Below are positions 11,463 through 23,900 of a stretch of 64,000 nucleotides of DNA, one piece after another. Origin of the DNA: Zygaena filipendulae (Eukaryota > Arthropoda > Insecta > Lepidoptera > Zygaenidae); the NCBI GenBank assembly GCA_907165275.2, contig OU015662.1:9493501-9557500 (forward strand). The letters are read 5' to 3'. The notes beneath the pieces were generated by a model. The model worked only from the letters and a program-made list of their open reading frames with translations. It made no database searches and had not been told where the DNA came from. The translations under genes were made by a program, and so were the position numbers. The first letter of the stretch is position 1. Each line of letters starts with the position of its first letter.

Positions 11463-12047
11463 CAGTGGCGAAGGGTGAAATACTGAGAGAGGCAAGCCGG
11501 AAATCTATTTGGTACCTACTATAAATACGTACTTTCCACTTATTAAACTATCTAGTTACCGCAAATACCTAATTTCAACGTACATCTGCGTAACTGCTTT
11601 CACTATCACTACACACAACAAAAAAATTCAACTATAATACTAATTACTATTTAATACCAAGAAATAAATTCTAATAGATGAAACTAACTAATAAATTCAA
11701 AGATAGGTCTTTGAATTTATTAGTTAAATTAAATTTTTTCGTCATAAATTCAAGTAGTCTGTCAACAGTCAACACAGAATGTCCGCTTCGTTTCTAATTT
11801 CTAGGACCAATAAGGATATTTGTTGAAATAGTAATAAAAAATGCGTGCGTGCGAGCGAGATGGAGGGAGTAACTCGATTTGCAGCAGCTTACCAAAGTAT
11901 TGTAGTATTTCAGTAGATTCTACTGAAATACTGACTACAAAAATAACTGATTGTGCCATTTCTAAATTACGGTAGAGAGAGTGGTTGTGTTCCCAACTTC
12001 TGAAGGGAAGCCGGTGGGAATCGGCTTCTATGGTACCTTCGCCACTG
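11463..12047. mobile_element. hAT-type MITE, 585 bp, with 8-bp target-site duplication
   Basis: The ends are cagtggcgaagg (11463-11474) and ccttcgccactg (12036-12047), and the element is flanked on both sides by gtaggtat (11455-11462 and 12048-12055). The CAGTG-type terminus plus an 8-bp duplication is diagnostic of the hAT superfamily. The interior has two further hairpins: ctaataaattcaaaga facing tctttgaatttattag (about 11688-11727), and agtatttcagtaga facing tctactgaaatact (about 11906-11934). It encodes no transposase. Confidence 0.88.
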
Positions 12048-12391
12048 GTAGGTATTCATTTTTATATATGGATAATATTTTTGTTTTTATCCTAGACTAA
12101 AAAGCAATGGCGTACTGCGTAGCGTGAATTGGAAGGGCCCTGTATCAAAATTAGTTGTGGGGCCAAATGAAGGGTAAAGATTTCTCACTAAAGAAACTAA
12201 AATACTTGCACCTAAAAAAAAATCTATAGTTGAAGACGATTTCAGTTTTTCGAAAATTTACTAATTTTTGCTGACACATGTTAGGGGGCCTCTGTAGCCC
12301 GGGGGCCCCGTATCATTGATACGGCGGAAGCGCGTAGCTACCGCCGTAGCTAAGCCCCTGCTAAAAAGGTTGCCAAGCTGTTATAGGTATT

Positions 12392-12566
12392 ACTAGCTGT
12401 CTCCCGCGGTTTCACACGTGGTAATTTTGGAGTTCCCGCGGGAATTCCAGGATAAACTATACGTATAGACCTTCCTCTTAAATCACTGTAGTTGCGTAGT
12501 TGCGTAGTTTTAAAGATCTAAGCATATCTACATAGTGACAGACAGACAGCGGGAAACGACTTTGTT
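12392..12566 (+). repeat. Lepidopteran 'cccgcggtttcacccg' repeat, variant with gacagacagac tail
   Basis: It starts actagctgtctcccgcggt and contains gttcccgcgggaattccagg and aactatacgtatagacc. It ends in tagtgacagacagacagcgg. It shares this variant body with the copies at 21853 and 50503. Confidence 0.65.
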
Positions 12567-13320
12567 AACCGACTTCCCAAAAAGGAGGAGGTTCTCAATT
12601 CGACGCGTATGTTTTTTTTTAAATATTTTTTTTATGTTTGTTACCTCATAACTTTCGACTGGGTGAACTGGTTTTGATGATTCTTTTTTAATTCGAAACC
12701 TGGTGCTTCCCGTTGAGTCCCATTCTCATGAAATCAGGATCTGATCATGGCATCTTGGAGAAATCGAGGGAACTCTTCAAAAATTATAGGCATGCCTATA
12801 GCGATTTCGGTATTTTTTGTAGTAAATCGTTCATTTGCTTTCGGAAAGCAAAATTTGAAAAAGTGAAACTGATGATGAAGACCACAGATGGTCATCGGAA
12901 CTACTCAACAATAATACGTATGTCACGGGTTGCGATTGGAGCGATTTGGAAAATTAGTTTTTTGTTTGAAAGGGGATACTCCAAATAGGTCCCATTGTCA
13001 CTATGTCAGGATCTGATGGTGGAATCTTGGAGAAATCGAGGGAACTCTTCAAAATTTATAGGCACACCTATGGAGATTTGGGTATTTTTTACAGTAAATC
13101 GTTTATTTGATTTCGGAAAGCAAAATTTGAAGAAGTGGAACTGATGATGAAGACCACAGAAATGGTCATCGGAACTACTAAATAATAGGTTCACAGGTTC
13201 CGATTCGTTAACTTTAATATGGTTTCTAAACAATTTATGCTCGTCACAATGTATATGGTAAAGTGGAACTGATGGTGATGTACCAGGAGAACTCCTCAAC
13301 AATTATACGTGATGAGCAGT
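12567..13320 (+). repeat. 'ttaaccgacttc' repeat with internal 272-bp tandem duplication
   Basis: It starts ttaaccgacttcccaaaaag. The segment aggatctgatcatggcatct (about 12736) recurs as aggatctgatggtggaatct (about 13008). Both are followed by tggagaaatcgagggaactc, a metal-like set of landmarks (gtaaatcgtt, gaaagcaaaatttga) and a gatgatgaagaccacaga block, giving a period of about 272 bp. Short open frames in it are repeat shadows. Confidence 0.65.
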
Positions 13321-13363
13321 TGACGTTAGACTATTGTAACTTAGATAAATTAGAAACCAAACC

Positions 13364-13726
13364 ACTTAATACAAAGTTAATGAATTAACTGAAAACCTGA
13401 TACACCCCATTTAAAAAATAAACAATAATATGATTAAAATATATTTTATGTCAAAAAAATTTATACTTTAAAACTTATTCAACATTAGTTTGGAGGTGAC
13501 CTATCTACGAAATTCCAAGCGCTACGCCTGCGCCTACCGGTTTGAATTTTTTGCTGCGGGCGGCGCGGCGTACGCGCCAAATATTGTATTATAAATAATT
13601 TACACATGGGCTGATAAAAATGAAAAAATATAACTTATATTAAAACATAGTGCGATCGATTCGCTAGTAGATTCTGAGCAAACTACTTTCTAGTTTTCAG
13701 TTAATTCATTAACACGTTGTATAAGT
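13364..13726. mobile_element. Inverted-repeat MITE, ends ttaatgaattaactgaaaac
   Basis: A perfect 20-bp inner terminal repeat lies at 13378-13397 and 13693-13712. It extends imperfectly outward (acttaatacaaa versus cgttgtataagt). The interior has a GC-rich core (cgggcggcgcggcgtacgcg). A second copy lies in opposite orientation at about 60366-60732. Confidence 0.75.
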
Positions 13727-13827
13727 GATGTAATCAAACAATTTACGCACCGCTTTCATATAAAATCATAATAACTATCGACTGCGTTAAGGAATCTATG
13801 TATAAAGTCCGTTGATTTATTAAAAGA

Positions 13828-13880
13828 AACTAGCAGGTGCCTGCGGTTTCACCCGCGTTGCTTTCGAGATTCCTTAGGAA
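13828..13880 (+). repeat. Short fragment of the 'cccgcggtttcacccg' repeat
   Basis: Contains cctgcggtttcacccgcgtt and a short stretch after it. It is truncated on the 3' side. Confidence 0.5.
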
Positions 13881-14557
13881 TTCGTTATTCCATGACAATG
13901 TCGGTGCACGGAAAAATCTAAAAGTGTTTATGTAGCACCGTCAAGTGGTTACAATGTTTATAAATTAGTAAATAAATAAATAAATAAAAATAAATAAAAT
14001 AGTACCTATCCTAAACGCAAAGGCATGGTATAATAACTTTTTGCCCGATATCCGATTTTAATGAAACAGCATCCTATTATCGGCTCTATAGGCGAAGACA
14101 TGAGAGTACCGAGGGGGGGTAAGGTGGGCACCTGCCCCCCCTGGATCTTGTTAACGTCTGGTCCGCGTCTCTACTAACCCATCTACTTTTGTCGTTAAAA
14201 GTTTGCGATTTGCAGTACAATAGGTACAGTTATAAATTACTTTCAAAATAGCTATTGCATAATTAAAGAATTTTATGTAAATAAATAAATGATTATAATG
14301 ATGGTGAAGACTGATTCCCCCCCTGGCCTAGAACCTGGGTACGCCCGTGGGCAAAGCTTCCCGTGAAAACTACATGTTCTGTAGTTACGGAAATTAGTGT
14401 GACTAGACAGACTAAAATCGTTTTTATACTGTTATTGTTCTTTTATAGGCCTATGCCTCAATTTACACTCAATGTTACTTTCGCAATTACTTACGGAATA
14501 AAAGTCTAGTTATCCTATTTTCTTCTCTGTACCTCCGCAAGGTGAATGCCTAAATTC

Positions 14558-14690
14558 ATGCGGATTCACCCGCATTAACTGCGGAGTTCCCGCGGGAACT
14601 CCAGGATAAAAGCACCCTATGTCCTTTTCTTAGTTATGGCGCGAAAAGGTAACAGACAGACAGAGTTACTTTCGTATTAGTATGGATACA
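14558..14690 (+). repeat. 'cccgcggtttcacccg' repeat fragment upstream of Ir25a
   Basis: Contains gcggattcacccgcattaac, gttcccgcgggaactccagg and a caccctatgtcc segment. It ends attagtatggata, about 190 bp before the Ir25a ATG. Confidence 0.6.
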
Positions 14691-14839
14691 CAGACACGTA
14701 CAGGTAGGTACATAGATGTGGTCAACGAAAGGATAACATTTTTATAACGCCGCCGGTGACCGAAAGAAGGTCAACCATCTCCTTGGTAACTGTGCGATAA
14801 ACAGATCATCACACGTGTGGTCAATACATCGCGACCACA

Positions 14840-14890
14840 ATGAGTCACGGCGAGCCCATCCGGATGGTTTACAATGTGCCATGGTGCTAA
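14840..14890 (+). promoter_or_regulatory. Upstream ORF overlapping the Ir25a start codon
   Basis: ATG at 14840 opens a 16-codon frame ([16 protein letters not shown], then TAA at 14888-14890). The frame is shifted relative to Ir25a and overlaps its first ATG at 14881. The second in-frame Ir25a ATG (14893) lies 2 nt after the uORF stop. If the transcript begins upstream of 14840, the uORF could damp translation or promote reinitiation at Met5. The transcription start is not visible. Confidence 0.4.
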
Positions 14891-14986
14891 AGATGAAAAA
14901 ATACAATATTATGCTATATACCACCAACGTATTCATTATCTTCTTTAATGGTGTTTTTTCTCAAACCACCCAAAATATCAACGTTC
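14881..14986 (+). CDS. Ir25a: Ir25a coding exon 1 (signal peptide)
   Basis: The start ATG is at 14881, with a second in-frame ATG at 14893. It encodes MVLKMKKYN, the hydrophobic signal and QTTQNINV, ending in phase 1. The donor is gtaagt at 14987. Confidence 0.9.
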
Positions 14987-17900
14987 GTAAGTTATGAAAA
15001 TTTTAACGGTTATAATATTATTTTATATATGTATATATTATTATATATTATTACTTAGCGTGGAAATTTAGTCTTCGTCTGATTGAAAAAACTCGAGAGT
15101 TTAATATCTGGAGATGTTTTATTTTTTCCGCATTTAGAATGTATTAACATCATGCGCTTATTTTTAGTGTTAATTAATGAAGAGAGCAACGCATTGGCAG
15201 AAAAATCTTTCGATGTCGCAAGGGAATACGTGAGACGCAACCCGAACATGGGACTCGCAGTCGACCCTGTTATCGTGGTGGGCAATAGAACAGACGCTAA
15301 AGCATTCTTGGACAACAGTAAGTAGTTCATGTACAACAGTTACCTAGTAGTAGGTAGTTACTTGAACAACAGTAAGTATAGTCCTTAGACAGCAGTTTTT
15401 ATAACTTTTGTCCATATTTTAATTTTTACTAATAATATAAATGCGAAAGTTACACTGTCTATTACCGTTTCACGCCTTAACTTCTTAACCGATCATCATG
15501 AATTTTCCATACACGTTGGCAGGGGTTACAGAAAGGGAAATACTTTTATCCTGGAATTCCCGCGGGAACTCCGAAGCTAACGCAGGGGAAACCGCATGAA
15601 AGTTTGCAAAGGACACAGGGTAGGTACCTTTATTCCCGGAATTTCCGAGGGAACTCAGAAATTAACAGCTATTAGAATTCCATAAGTTGAAATTTAGAAA
15701 CTTTGAACATCTTTGGGCTTTAGAAAAGTCTAAAGATGAATTACGACAATGAACTAATAATATCTATGGTTGCCGGATGTCATAGCTTTCATTATTTTAA
15801 GGTTCATTTTAGCAAAGGAGTATAAGTATAAGTAGTCAGTTCCCATCCCCATTCCAGGTCGGCAACGCACCTGCATGCCTTCTGGTGTTGCAGATGTCTA
15901 TGGGCGGCGGTAATCACTTACCATCAGGTGTGCCACTAGCCCGTTTGCTCCCTATGACATAAAAAAAAGTATAAATTGTTAGTGTAGACTTGGCAGTTCG
16001 CAGAATCACCATAACCAAAAATCTACTTAGTTTACAGGGGAAAGGTAACAAAGTTTAGTTTGCATAATAATACATACATACACATACAAATTAAAGGGTT
16101 CCCGCACAGTCCCGAAAGAAGAAAGGAAAAACCGGATGCCTTTGTACAATTTGGAAACTAATGTATGTGTGTTCGCTTTTCAGTATGCAGAAAATACAAC
16201 GACATGCTCGCAGCCAAGAAAACTCCGCACGTGGTACTAGATTTCACGATGACCGGTCTCGGTTCGGAGACCGTTAAGTCGTTCACAGCGGCGTTGGCCT
16301 TGCCCACTATTTCGGGCTCGTTCGGCCAGGCGGGCGACTTGCGACAGTGGCGCAATCTCAACGCGAACCAAACTAAATATCTCCTGCAAGTCATGCCGCC
16401 CGCAGATATTCTGCCAGAAGCCATAAGGGCCATCGTCACTAGGCAAGACATCACGAACGCCGCTATCATTTTTGACGAATACTTCGGTCAGTTGAGTATT
16501 ACGGTACATGATAAAGTTCGGAGTTGATGACACTTGATTTATAGTATGTATGAGAATCATAAGGTTCATAAAAAGACGAAAAAGAATATAAAACATCTTT
16601 TTCGTCTTATACTAGGTACCTCCAACATGTTGAACTTTTGCTTTCGATTACCTCGATGTCATAATTATCTAATTATAATTAATTAATATAACTTTCCAGA
16701 CATTAAAAAAAAAATTATGCATTTTAAATTATATCATTCCACTGCGTGATTTTATTTTTGAGATACAATATCACAGACTTGTGGAAAATAACATTTGCAT
16801 TTTGCACATAAATACATTACCTACATAAATAGTGTGGGTTGTTAGGTTTTCCGACAAACGTGGTAATAGGTAGCTATTATTGGAGATTGTTTTTCATTAT
16901 ATTATTAAGATTTATTTATTTATTCAGATAATTTGTGATCAAGAATTTAAGGTTCTTTAACTACTGCAAAACAAAGCTCATGTCTACCTACAGCACTTTA
17001 TGTACCTACACAACTAAATACTATATACCTACCTACCCAAGAATTAATTTCTTAAAAGCAATTAAAAATGAAACAATGAAGAAATAATAACTATTAAAAC
17101 AATTACACAGCTAGTAGGTACTTTAGTAATAAATATTTATCTACGGAAACGAAAAATAAAGAAAATATTCAGTCAACCATAGTTACTCTAGAATGGCGAA
17201 CATAACTGGAGAATATTTTGATGCAAAAGCGTATTTAAATAAAGCTACCATGTCATAACTCCCAAACTACAAGTTTGACGGGATTTTCCATTACGCGTTA
17301 GTAAAACTTATTTATTGTTATAGTGATGGACCACAAATATAAATCGCTGCTGCAAAACATTCCCACGCGACACGTGATAACATCCGTGAAGAGTTTCAAT
17401 AAGGAATTAATAAAAAATCAATTAAAAAGTCTACGCGAATTGGACATTGTCAACTTCTTTATACTCGGCAACTTAAGGACTATAAAGAACGTTCTGGACT
17501 CGGCGGACGAGAATCAGTACTTTGGTAGAAAGACCGCGTGGTTCGCGCTTTCGTTGGACAAAGGCGACATCAGCTGCGGCTGTAAAGATGCAACTATAGT
17601 CTACATGAGGCCCACGCCCGATGCTAAAAGCAGAGACCGCCTGGGCAAGATCAAAACGACGTACAGCATGAACGGAGAGCCAGAAATCACGGCCGCGTTT
17701 TATTTCGACCTGTCTCTGAGAACTTTCCAAGCTGTCAAGTACGTACATATTACATTATTCACGTATTGTAAGTAGTTTGGTAGTCGTAATTGGCTTCCAT
17801 AATATTTAAAAAATTGTATTTAGAATAAATAAAAAACTGTATACTACCCATAAATAAATAAATAAATAATCCACTATAATCCACTTCACAACATACAGAT

Positions 17901-20900
17901 CTACTTGATCTCAGAGTAAGCTATTATTAGCTTAATTGTGTCGTGGAAACCAAGCAATCGTGGTATATACCACATAGAATTACATATATACTATTTTATA
18001 GATATATATAAACACACCCAGACTGGAATGTGGAACCCTGTGTTCATCACACAAAGTGCACCCCATCGGGATTCGAACCCGGAACCTCTTGATTAGCGGG
18101 CAGGCATGGTGACCTACTACGCCAATCGGGTCGACAAATTATATAGGTATAGGTACATATATAAGTATTATAACCTTTAAAATATTCCAAATATTGCGTC
18201 CAATTCTAAAACGACGTGTTGAGGAAAATTATAGCTAATCTAACTATAGCTTGGGTATATTCCATAAAAACTTACGCTTTATGCGTTTCCAGATCACTAT
18301 TAGACTCTGGAAAGTGGCCAAATGACATGAAATATATTGCGTGCGATGATTATGACGGTGAAAATACACCCAGCAGGAGTGTTGACCTCAAAACCTCCTT
18401 CCGAGAGGTTAGTTTGTCACACACACAATATTCCATTGAATAGATCAACAACTCTTTATATATTGCACAAATTTTCAAATAGCTAAGTAATGGTATGTAT
18501 ACAAAAGGCAATCTAATCGCTTGGAACGATCTCTCCTATAGGCAACCTTCCCATGGACAGATTTGTAGTAAATTATAGGGATGTCAACGACTTTTAAAAA
18601 TCAAAATTATAATTAGTCCGTCAGTTAGAAAAAAAAAATATAGACACGTATTTTTTGTTTTGCTTTTTCAAAGTTTAATGAAAATATACAGAGATAAAGC
18701 GCATTAAAGTTTAGGGTGGGGGGCTCGTGACGTCATCTTATTTACATAAATGTATATCAGGTAGCTAGTCCTCCCGCGGCTCCTAGTTCGGTAGCTAGTC
18801 CATTCTCATGAATTTCGATATTCCTGCGGGAACTCTTTGTCATGAGATAAAAGTATATATAAGTTGTTAGAATCGGTTCATGCAGTACCTTAGCTCCAGA
18901 GATTATCTCTTACATCCAAACCTACAAACTTCGAATTAAACATATAGACTGTACCTCTATATTATTAGCTTTTATTGCATTATTTTAAATATATGTCTTC
19001 CTACGTAATATTTTAGGTGAAGGAATCACCTACTTACGCTCCATTTTTCATACCAGAAGACGATATCATGAATGGCAAGAGTTATATGGAGTTCAATACG
19101 GATTTATCGGCTGTCACCATCAAAGATGGTGCTTCCATTGGAAGTCGTACCTTGGGGTCTTGGAGAGCAGGTATTTCCAGCCCCCTCTCTCTGATAGAGT
19201 CAGAGAATATGAGCGATTATTCCGCTCAACTGGTGTACAGGATTGTGACCGTGGAGGTATGTAATGTCAACGAACTGCGCGATGAAATTTAATAATACGG
19301 TTAGTAACATGATAAAAAATTACATTGAGCTGCAACAAATAACACAATTTCACTTGTGTAAACAGACGCGTTAACATTTTACTTTGGCATATTTAATGTT
19401 CCTGTTGAAAATATTTAAAACTAAAGAGGATTGCATTAAAGAACACAAATCACAAATGTGAAATATTTTACAGCAAAAACCATTCGTCACAAGAGATGAT
19501 GATGCACCAAAAGGGTTCAAGGGTTACTGCATAGATCTCATTGAAGAGATACGTCAAATCGTTAAGTTTGATTACGAAATAACCACTGCACCCGATGGCA
19601 ATTACGGTACTATGGACGAGAATGGTAATTGGAATGGAATGATAAAAGAACTCATAGACAAGAGAGCTGACGTAGCCCTGGCATCACTATCGGTCATGGC
19701 TGAGAGGGAAAACGTCGTAGATTTCACTGTGCCTTATTACGATTTAGTTGGAATAACGATTCTGATGAAACTGCCCAGGACACCAACTTCGCTTTTTAAA
19801 TTCCTAACGGTTCTGGAGAACGATGTTTGGCTTTCAATTTTAGCAGCTTACTTCTTTACAAGGTAAGATGTTTGTCTAACTAGCCAACCATGATCGTATA
19901 CAGGATGTAAACTTTAACGAGGGACTTACTTATTCAAGCCTTTAAATTCATGATTAGGTAATAAATGTGAAAGTGTAGATGTTTGGATGTTTGGATGTTT
20001 GTTACTCAATCACGCAAAAACGGCTGAACGGATTTGGATAGAATTTGGCATGCACGTTGTCAGGGGTACAGAGAAGGACATGTACCCTATGTCCTATGTT
20101 ATCCCGTAATTCTCGCGGGAACTCCGAAATTACCGGGGGTGAAACCGCGGGGCACAGCTAGTAAAAATATAAATAAGTATGGATACTAATAAATCATAGT
20201 CAGCGGCAACACAAAAGATAGGGACGTTGCATGATGCTTGTCAGAGTCCGCAACGGTTCCTCGAAAGTCGTTTCACCATTGGTTCGTAAACGGGATTTTT
20301 CGTCTATCTGAGTTTTACCGTCAGAATCTTTCACCGATGGACGATTGACCAGACCGTTTCATTTATGACTTCAGCGTTGGGAACCTGCGCGCTTGATTTT
20401 CACGAGTAATTTCGTCAAAAATTCACGTTATTTTTTTAGATATTTCAAACTTGAATAAATAATAACATCTTTGAATACGTCCCCAATTTAGCCCTGTAGG
20501 TATGTGCCGAAAAAGCGTTCACTAAATAAATAATATTTGGGTATAGAGAAGGTAAAAGGACATTAATGGTCAATTTAACACCATAACAGGAATACTAGAT
20601 TTTAATAGATACAAAAAAAAAATTACAATTTCCATTTTGTAACAAGTATTTTATAGCATTAGAATACCTGAGGAAATTGCAAAATTATGAATTTATGATG
20701 TTAGCTTATGTCATAATCTTCATAACAAAATATGCAATGTGTAAACAAACTTGTTGTTCACCTAGGAAAAAATATAAAATATTGGAAAGTGTGTGTTTAT
20801 AACTGCGTGCGCCGTGCAGTTATACATATAGTAGTCCATTATAATTTAATATCCATTGCTCGATAAAACAAGAAACACACATCAATCATTTCTAGACGAG

Positions 20901-23900
20901 CAAACACATAAATATGCCGACTATGAATATCATAATAGCTAAAGGTAATCTCCAAATGGACAGCTATTTATTTGACGATCGATATTCTAATGCCCTTAAT
21001 ATGTCGTTGCCGTATTAAGCTCATATCAATCCAATCTTTTAAAACGCAGAGTACCTAATCAAAATATTTTTTTCATCGTTAATAGATTAAAATCTTTTAA
21101 TTTGTGATACAAACTCCTAAACTACATGATAAATATCGTGAACTATACGGAACAAGTTAAAGTAGTGCATAAAAATTCAATAACTTTAACGTCATTATGA
21201 CCCTCCGAACAGCTGAAACCAAAAATATTCAAACATTTTCAACCAACTTTTTAATAAGGTCTTTAAGAAGATAAAACTTGCGTCCATTTCCGCATCAATT
21301 TCTTTTTAAATTCAAAAAAAAACATATCGTAGAATATGATTGAAAGTGACTGTGAGAGTGGCACGAGACTTTCGAGTAAAGTTTTCGATTCTGATTTCAA
21401 ATGCAGCTTCCTCATGTGGGTATTTGACAAATGGAGTCCATACAGCTATCAAAACAACAGAGAGAAATACAAGCATGATGAAGAGAAGAGAGAGTTCACA
21501 TTCAAGGAGTGCCTTTGGTTTTGCATGACATCGCTGACACCCCAGGGTGGCGGCGAGGCGCCAAAGAATCTGTCTGGTCGACTCTTGGCTGCTACTTGGT
21601 GGCTATTTGGGTATGATGATTCTTATCTGCTCTATCATCTATCATCTCTGTTTGTTTGAATATCATTTACTCCTTTAGCCCGTTTGATCTGTCGCGCCCA
21701 CACATAGGTACTGTTGCAATTAATCATCACTTACCTGCCTCTTCTTTTAATGCACCGATTCCGATGAAATTATAGTTTTATAAACCTTCCAGAACAAAAT
21801 AGATAGATATTTTATATAATATAATATAATAAATATAAATCTATTATTACATACTAGCTGTCCCTCGGTTTCGCAATTCCAGGGTAGACTATACGTATAA
21901 ACCTTCCTCTTGAATCACTCTATCTAATGGTGAAAACCGTAAGAACATTTTAAAGTTTATCGCGAACAGATAGACAGACAGACAGACAGACGCAGCGAAG
22001 GACTATATGTTTAAAATATATGTAAGTATGTATATCAAAAGAACTAGAAAACGAACCAATGCGCGACGTAGATACCTATTCGTTTTTTCGTAGGTTGCAC
22101 CTCACGTCTGAGGGTTGCACACCCCTTTTCTATATCTCTCTGTCTACCCAATGGTCAACTAGTACAGAATACACTTCGTCATTTGTACATTTTGTGCAAT
22201 GAAGAATAAATAAATAAAATAAATATTGACTTTGTTTTATACTATTTTGAGAAGATGAATGCGTGTTGCGTGTTGACCTCAATTGTGGTCTTTAGGAATA
22301 GGGATGTTGATGACTTTTGAAAATCAAAATTCTAATTAGTCTGTCAGTTAGAAAAAAAAAACAATACACACGTATTTTTTGCTTTTTTGAATAAATGAAA
22401 ATATACAGAGATAAAGTGCATTAAAGTTTAGGGTGGGGGCTGGTGATGTCACTAATTGCTATAAGCCGCCATACAAATTGTCCGGTTAGTGACGTCACAC
22501 GAAATTTCAACTCAATGTACCTAGCATTTTTATTTTTGATTAGGTAAATAAAGAAAAAATACATGTCCAATATTTTTTATTAATCTACAAGACGGACTAA
22601 AAAAACTTTAGTCAACATGCCTAACCCAATTTACTTTTACTGTTTTATGGTATTTTTTCAGTTTTATCATCATAGCGTCCTACACCGCGAATCTGGCAGC
22701 ATTTTTGACGGTGTCCCGCCTGGACACTCCCATAGAGTCACTAGACGATCTCTCCAAGCAATACAAGATACAATATGCACCTCTGAACGGCTCGTCTGCT
22801 ATGACCTACTTTGAGAGGATGGCCGATATCGAAGTCAGATTTTACGAGTAAGTAGGTATATCCAGATCAAGTATCCCACTTCAATAGGTGCGTGCTCTTC
22901 TTTAGTTACAAAATTATATTAAAAGGTATACCTATTTCGAACACTATACGAGTGATATTATGCAAGTCGGGGTAAGGAGTAGGTAAAATGTATAATGAAA
23001 CTTTTATTCTGCATTCTGTGTGTTGTGAAGTGGATTATTATTATTATTATTCTCAAACAATTGTTTTAAAAATTAGGTCGTCGATACAGGGTAGGCGACA
23101 TCTAAACTAATATATATATATAGAGGTAATGTTTGTAAAGTAAGTTTGGATGTAGGTGATAATTCCTGGTTCCATGGAACCGATTCTTAAAGTTATTTCA
23201 CTGATGGGGAGCTATAGAGTATCTCCGAGTGACAGGTGATAGGATACTTTTTATCCTGCAACCGAAGAATTCCCGCGGGAATACCGAAGTTAGAGTGAAA
23301 TCGTGGGGGAACAGCTAAGTATAATAAATAAACTAAGTTTGACGTATGAAAAAATAATGCTACGGTTGGTTCAGTTAATTTTTCTATTCGTCGATAATAT
23401 CATGCGTTTTATTTAAATTTTAACTTTGTACGAGGTCAAGGCATTGAAAAGGTTGGGAAACTATGCTTTATGTTACACAGTGTTGGAAACACTGAAAGAA
23501 TTTTGTGGAAAATTTTATTACAGTATATTTTATGCCAAACATTATAAATTCTTTCCTCATGGCAACGCTTGTTTAAATACACGAACGAGTGCAATAAGAT
23601 TTGCTTATTCAAGACAAGACCAGACATGATTTTCCGAAAACATATTTGCACAATTCGTGGGTCATTCACACAGCACACATTGTAATTCAACAGGATGCAA
23701 GTGTTTTTTCACGTGTACCCAATCGTGTTACGAGCTACAAGATAATGTTGATATGTCGTTTAAGTTTTAGAATGTTATCGGTCGTTGCACCGAAAGTGTT
23801 TGGTGATAAGAGATCCCCGTCAATCAAGTGTTAAGGATGCCATATAAGATTCATGTGGTAGGTAGAGAATAAGTACCTACCTATTTGAATTTTACTTTGA

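Larger units (their letters stand above)
9530..14800. other. Intergenic region between the acidic-protein gene and Ir25a
   Basis: No coding gene was found. From 9530 to about 11400 it is mostly unique-looking AT-rich DNA. From 11460 on it is almost entirely transposon-derived: a hAT MITE, a diverged gggggcc-rich fragment near 12090-12360, repeat tails, and a 363-bp inverted-repeat element. These are listed separately. Confidence 0.55.

Noticed and set aside
16158..16596. Minus-strand frames of 103 and 119 codons
   Set aside because: Antisense shadows of Ir25a exon 3.
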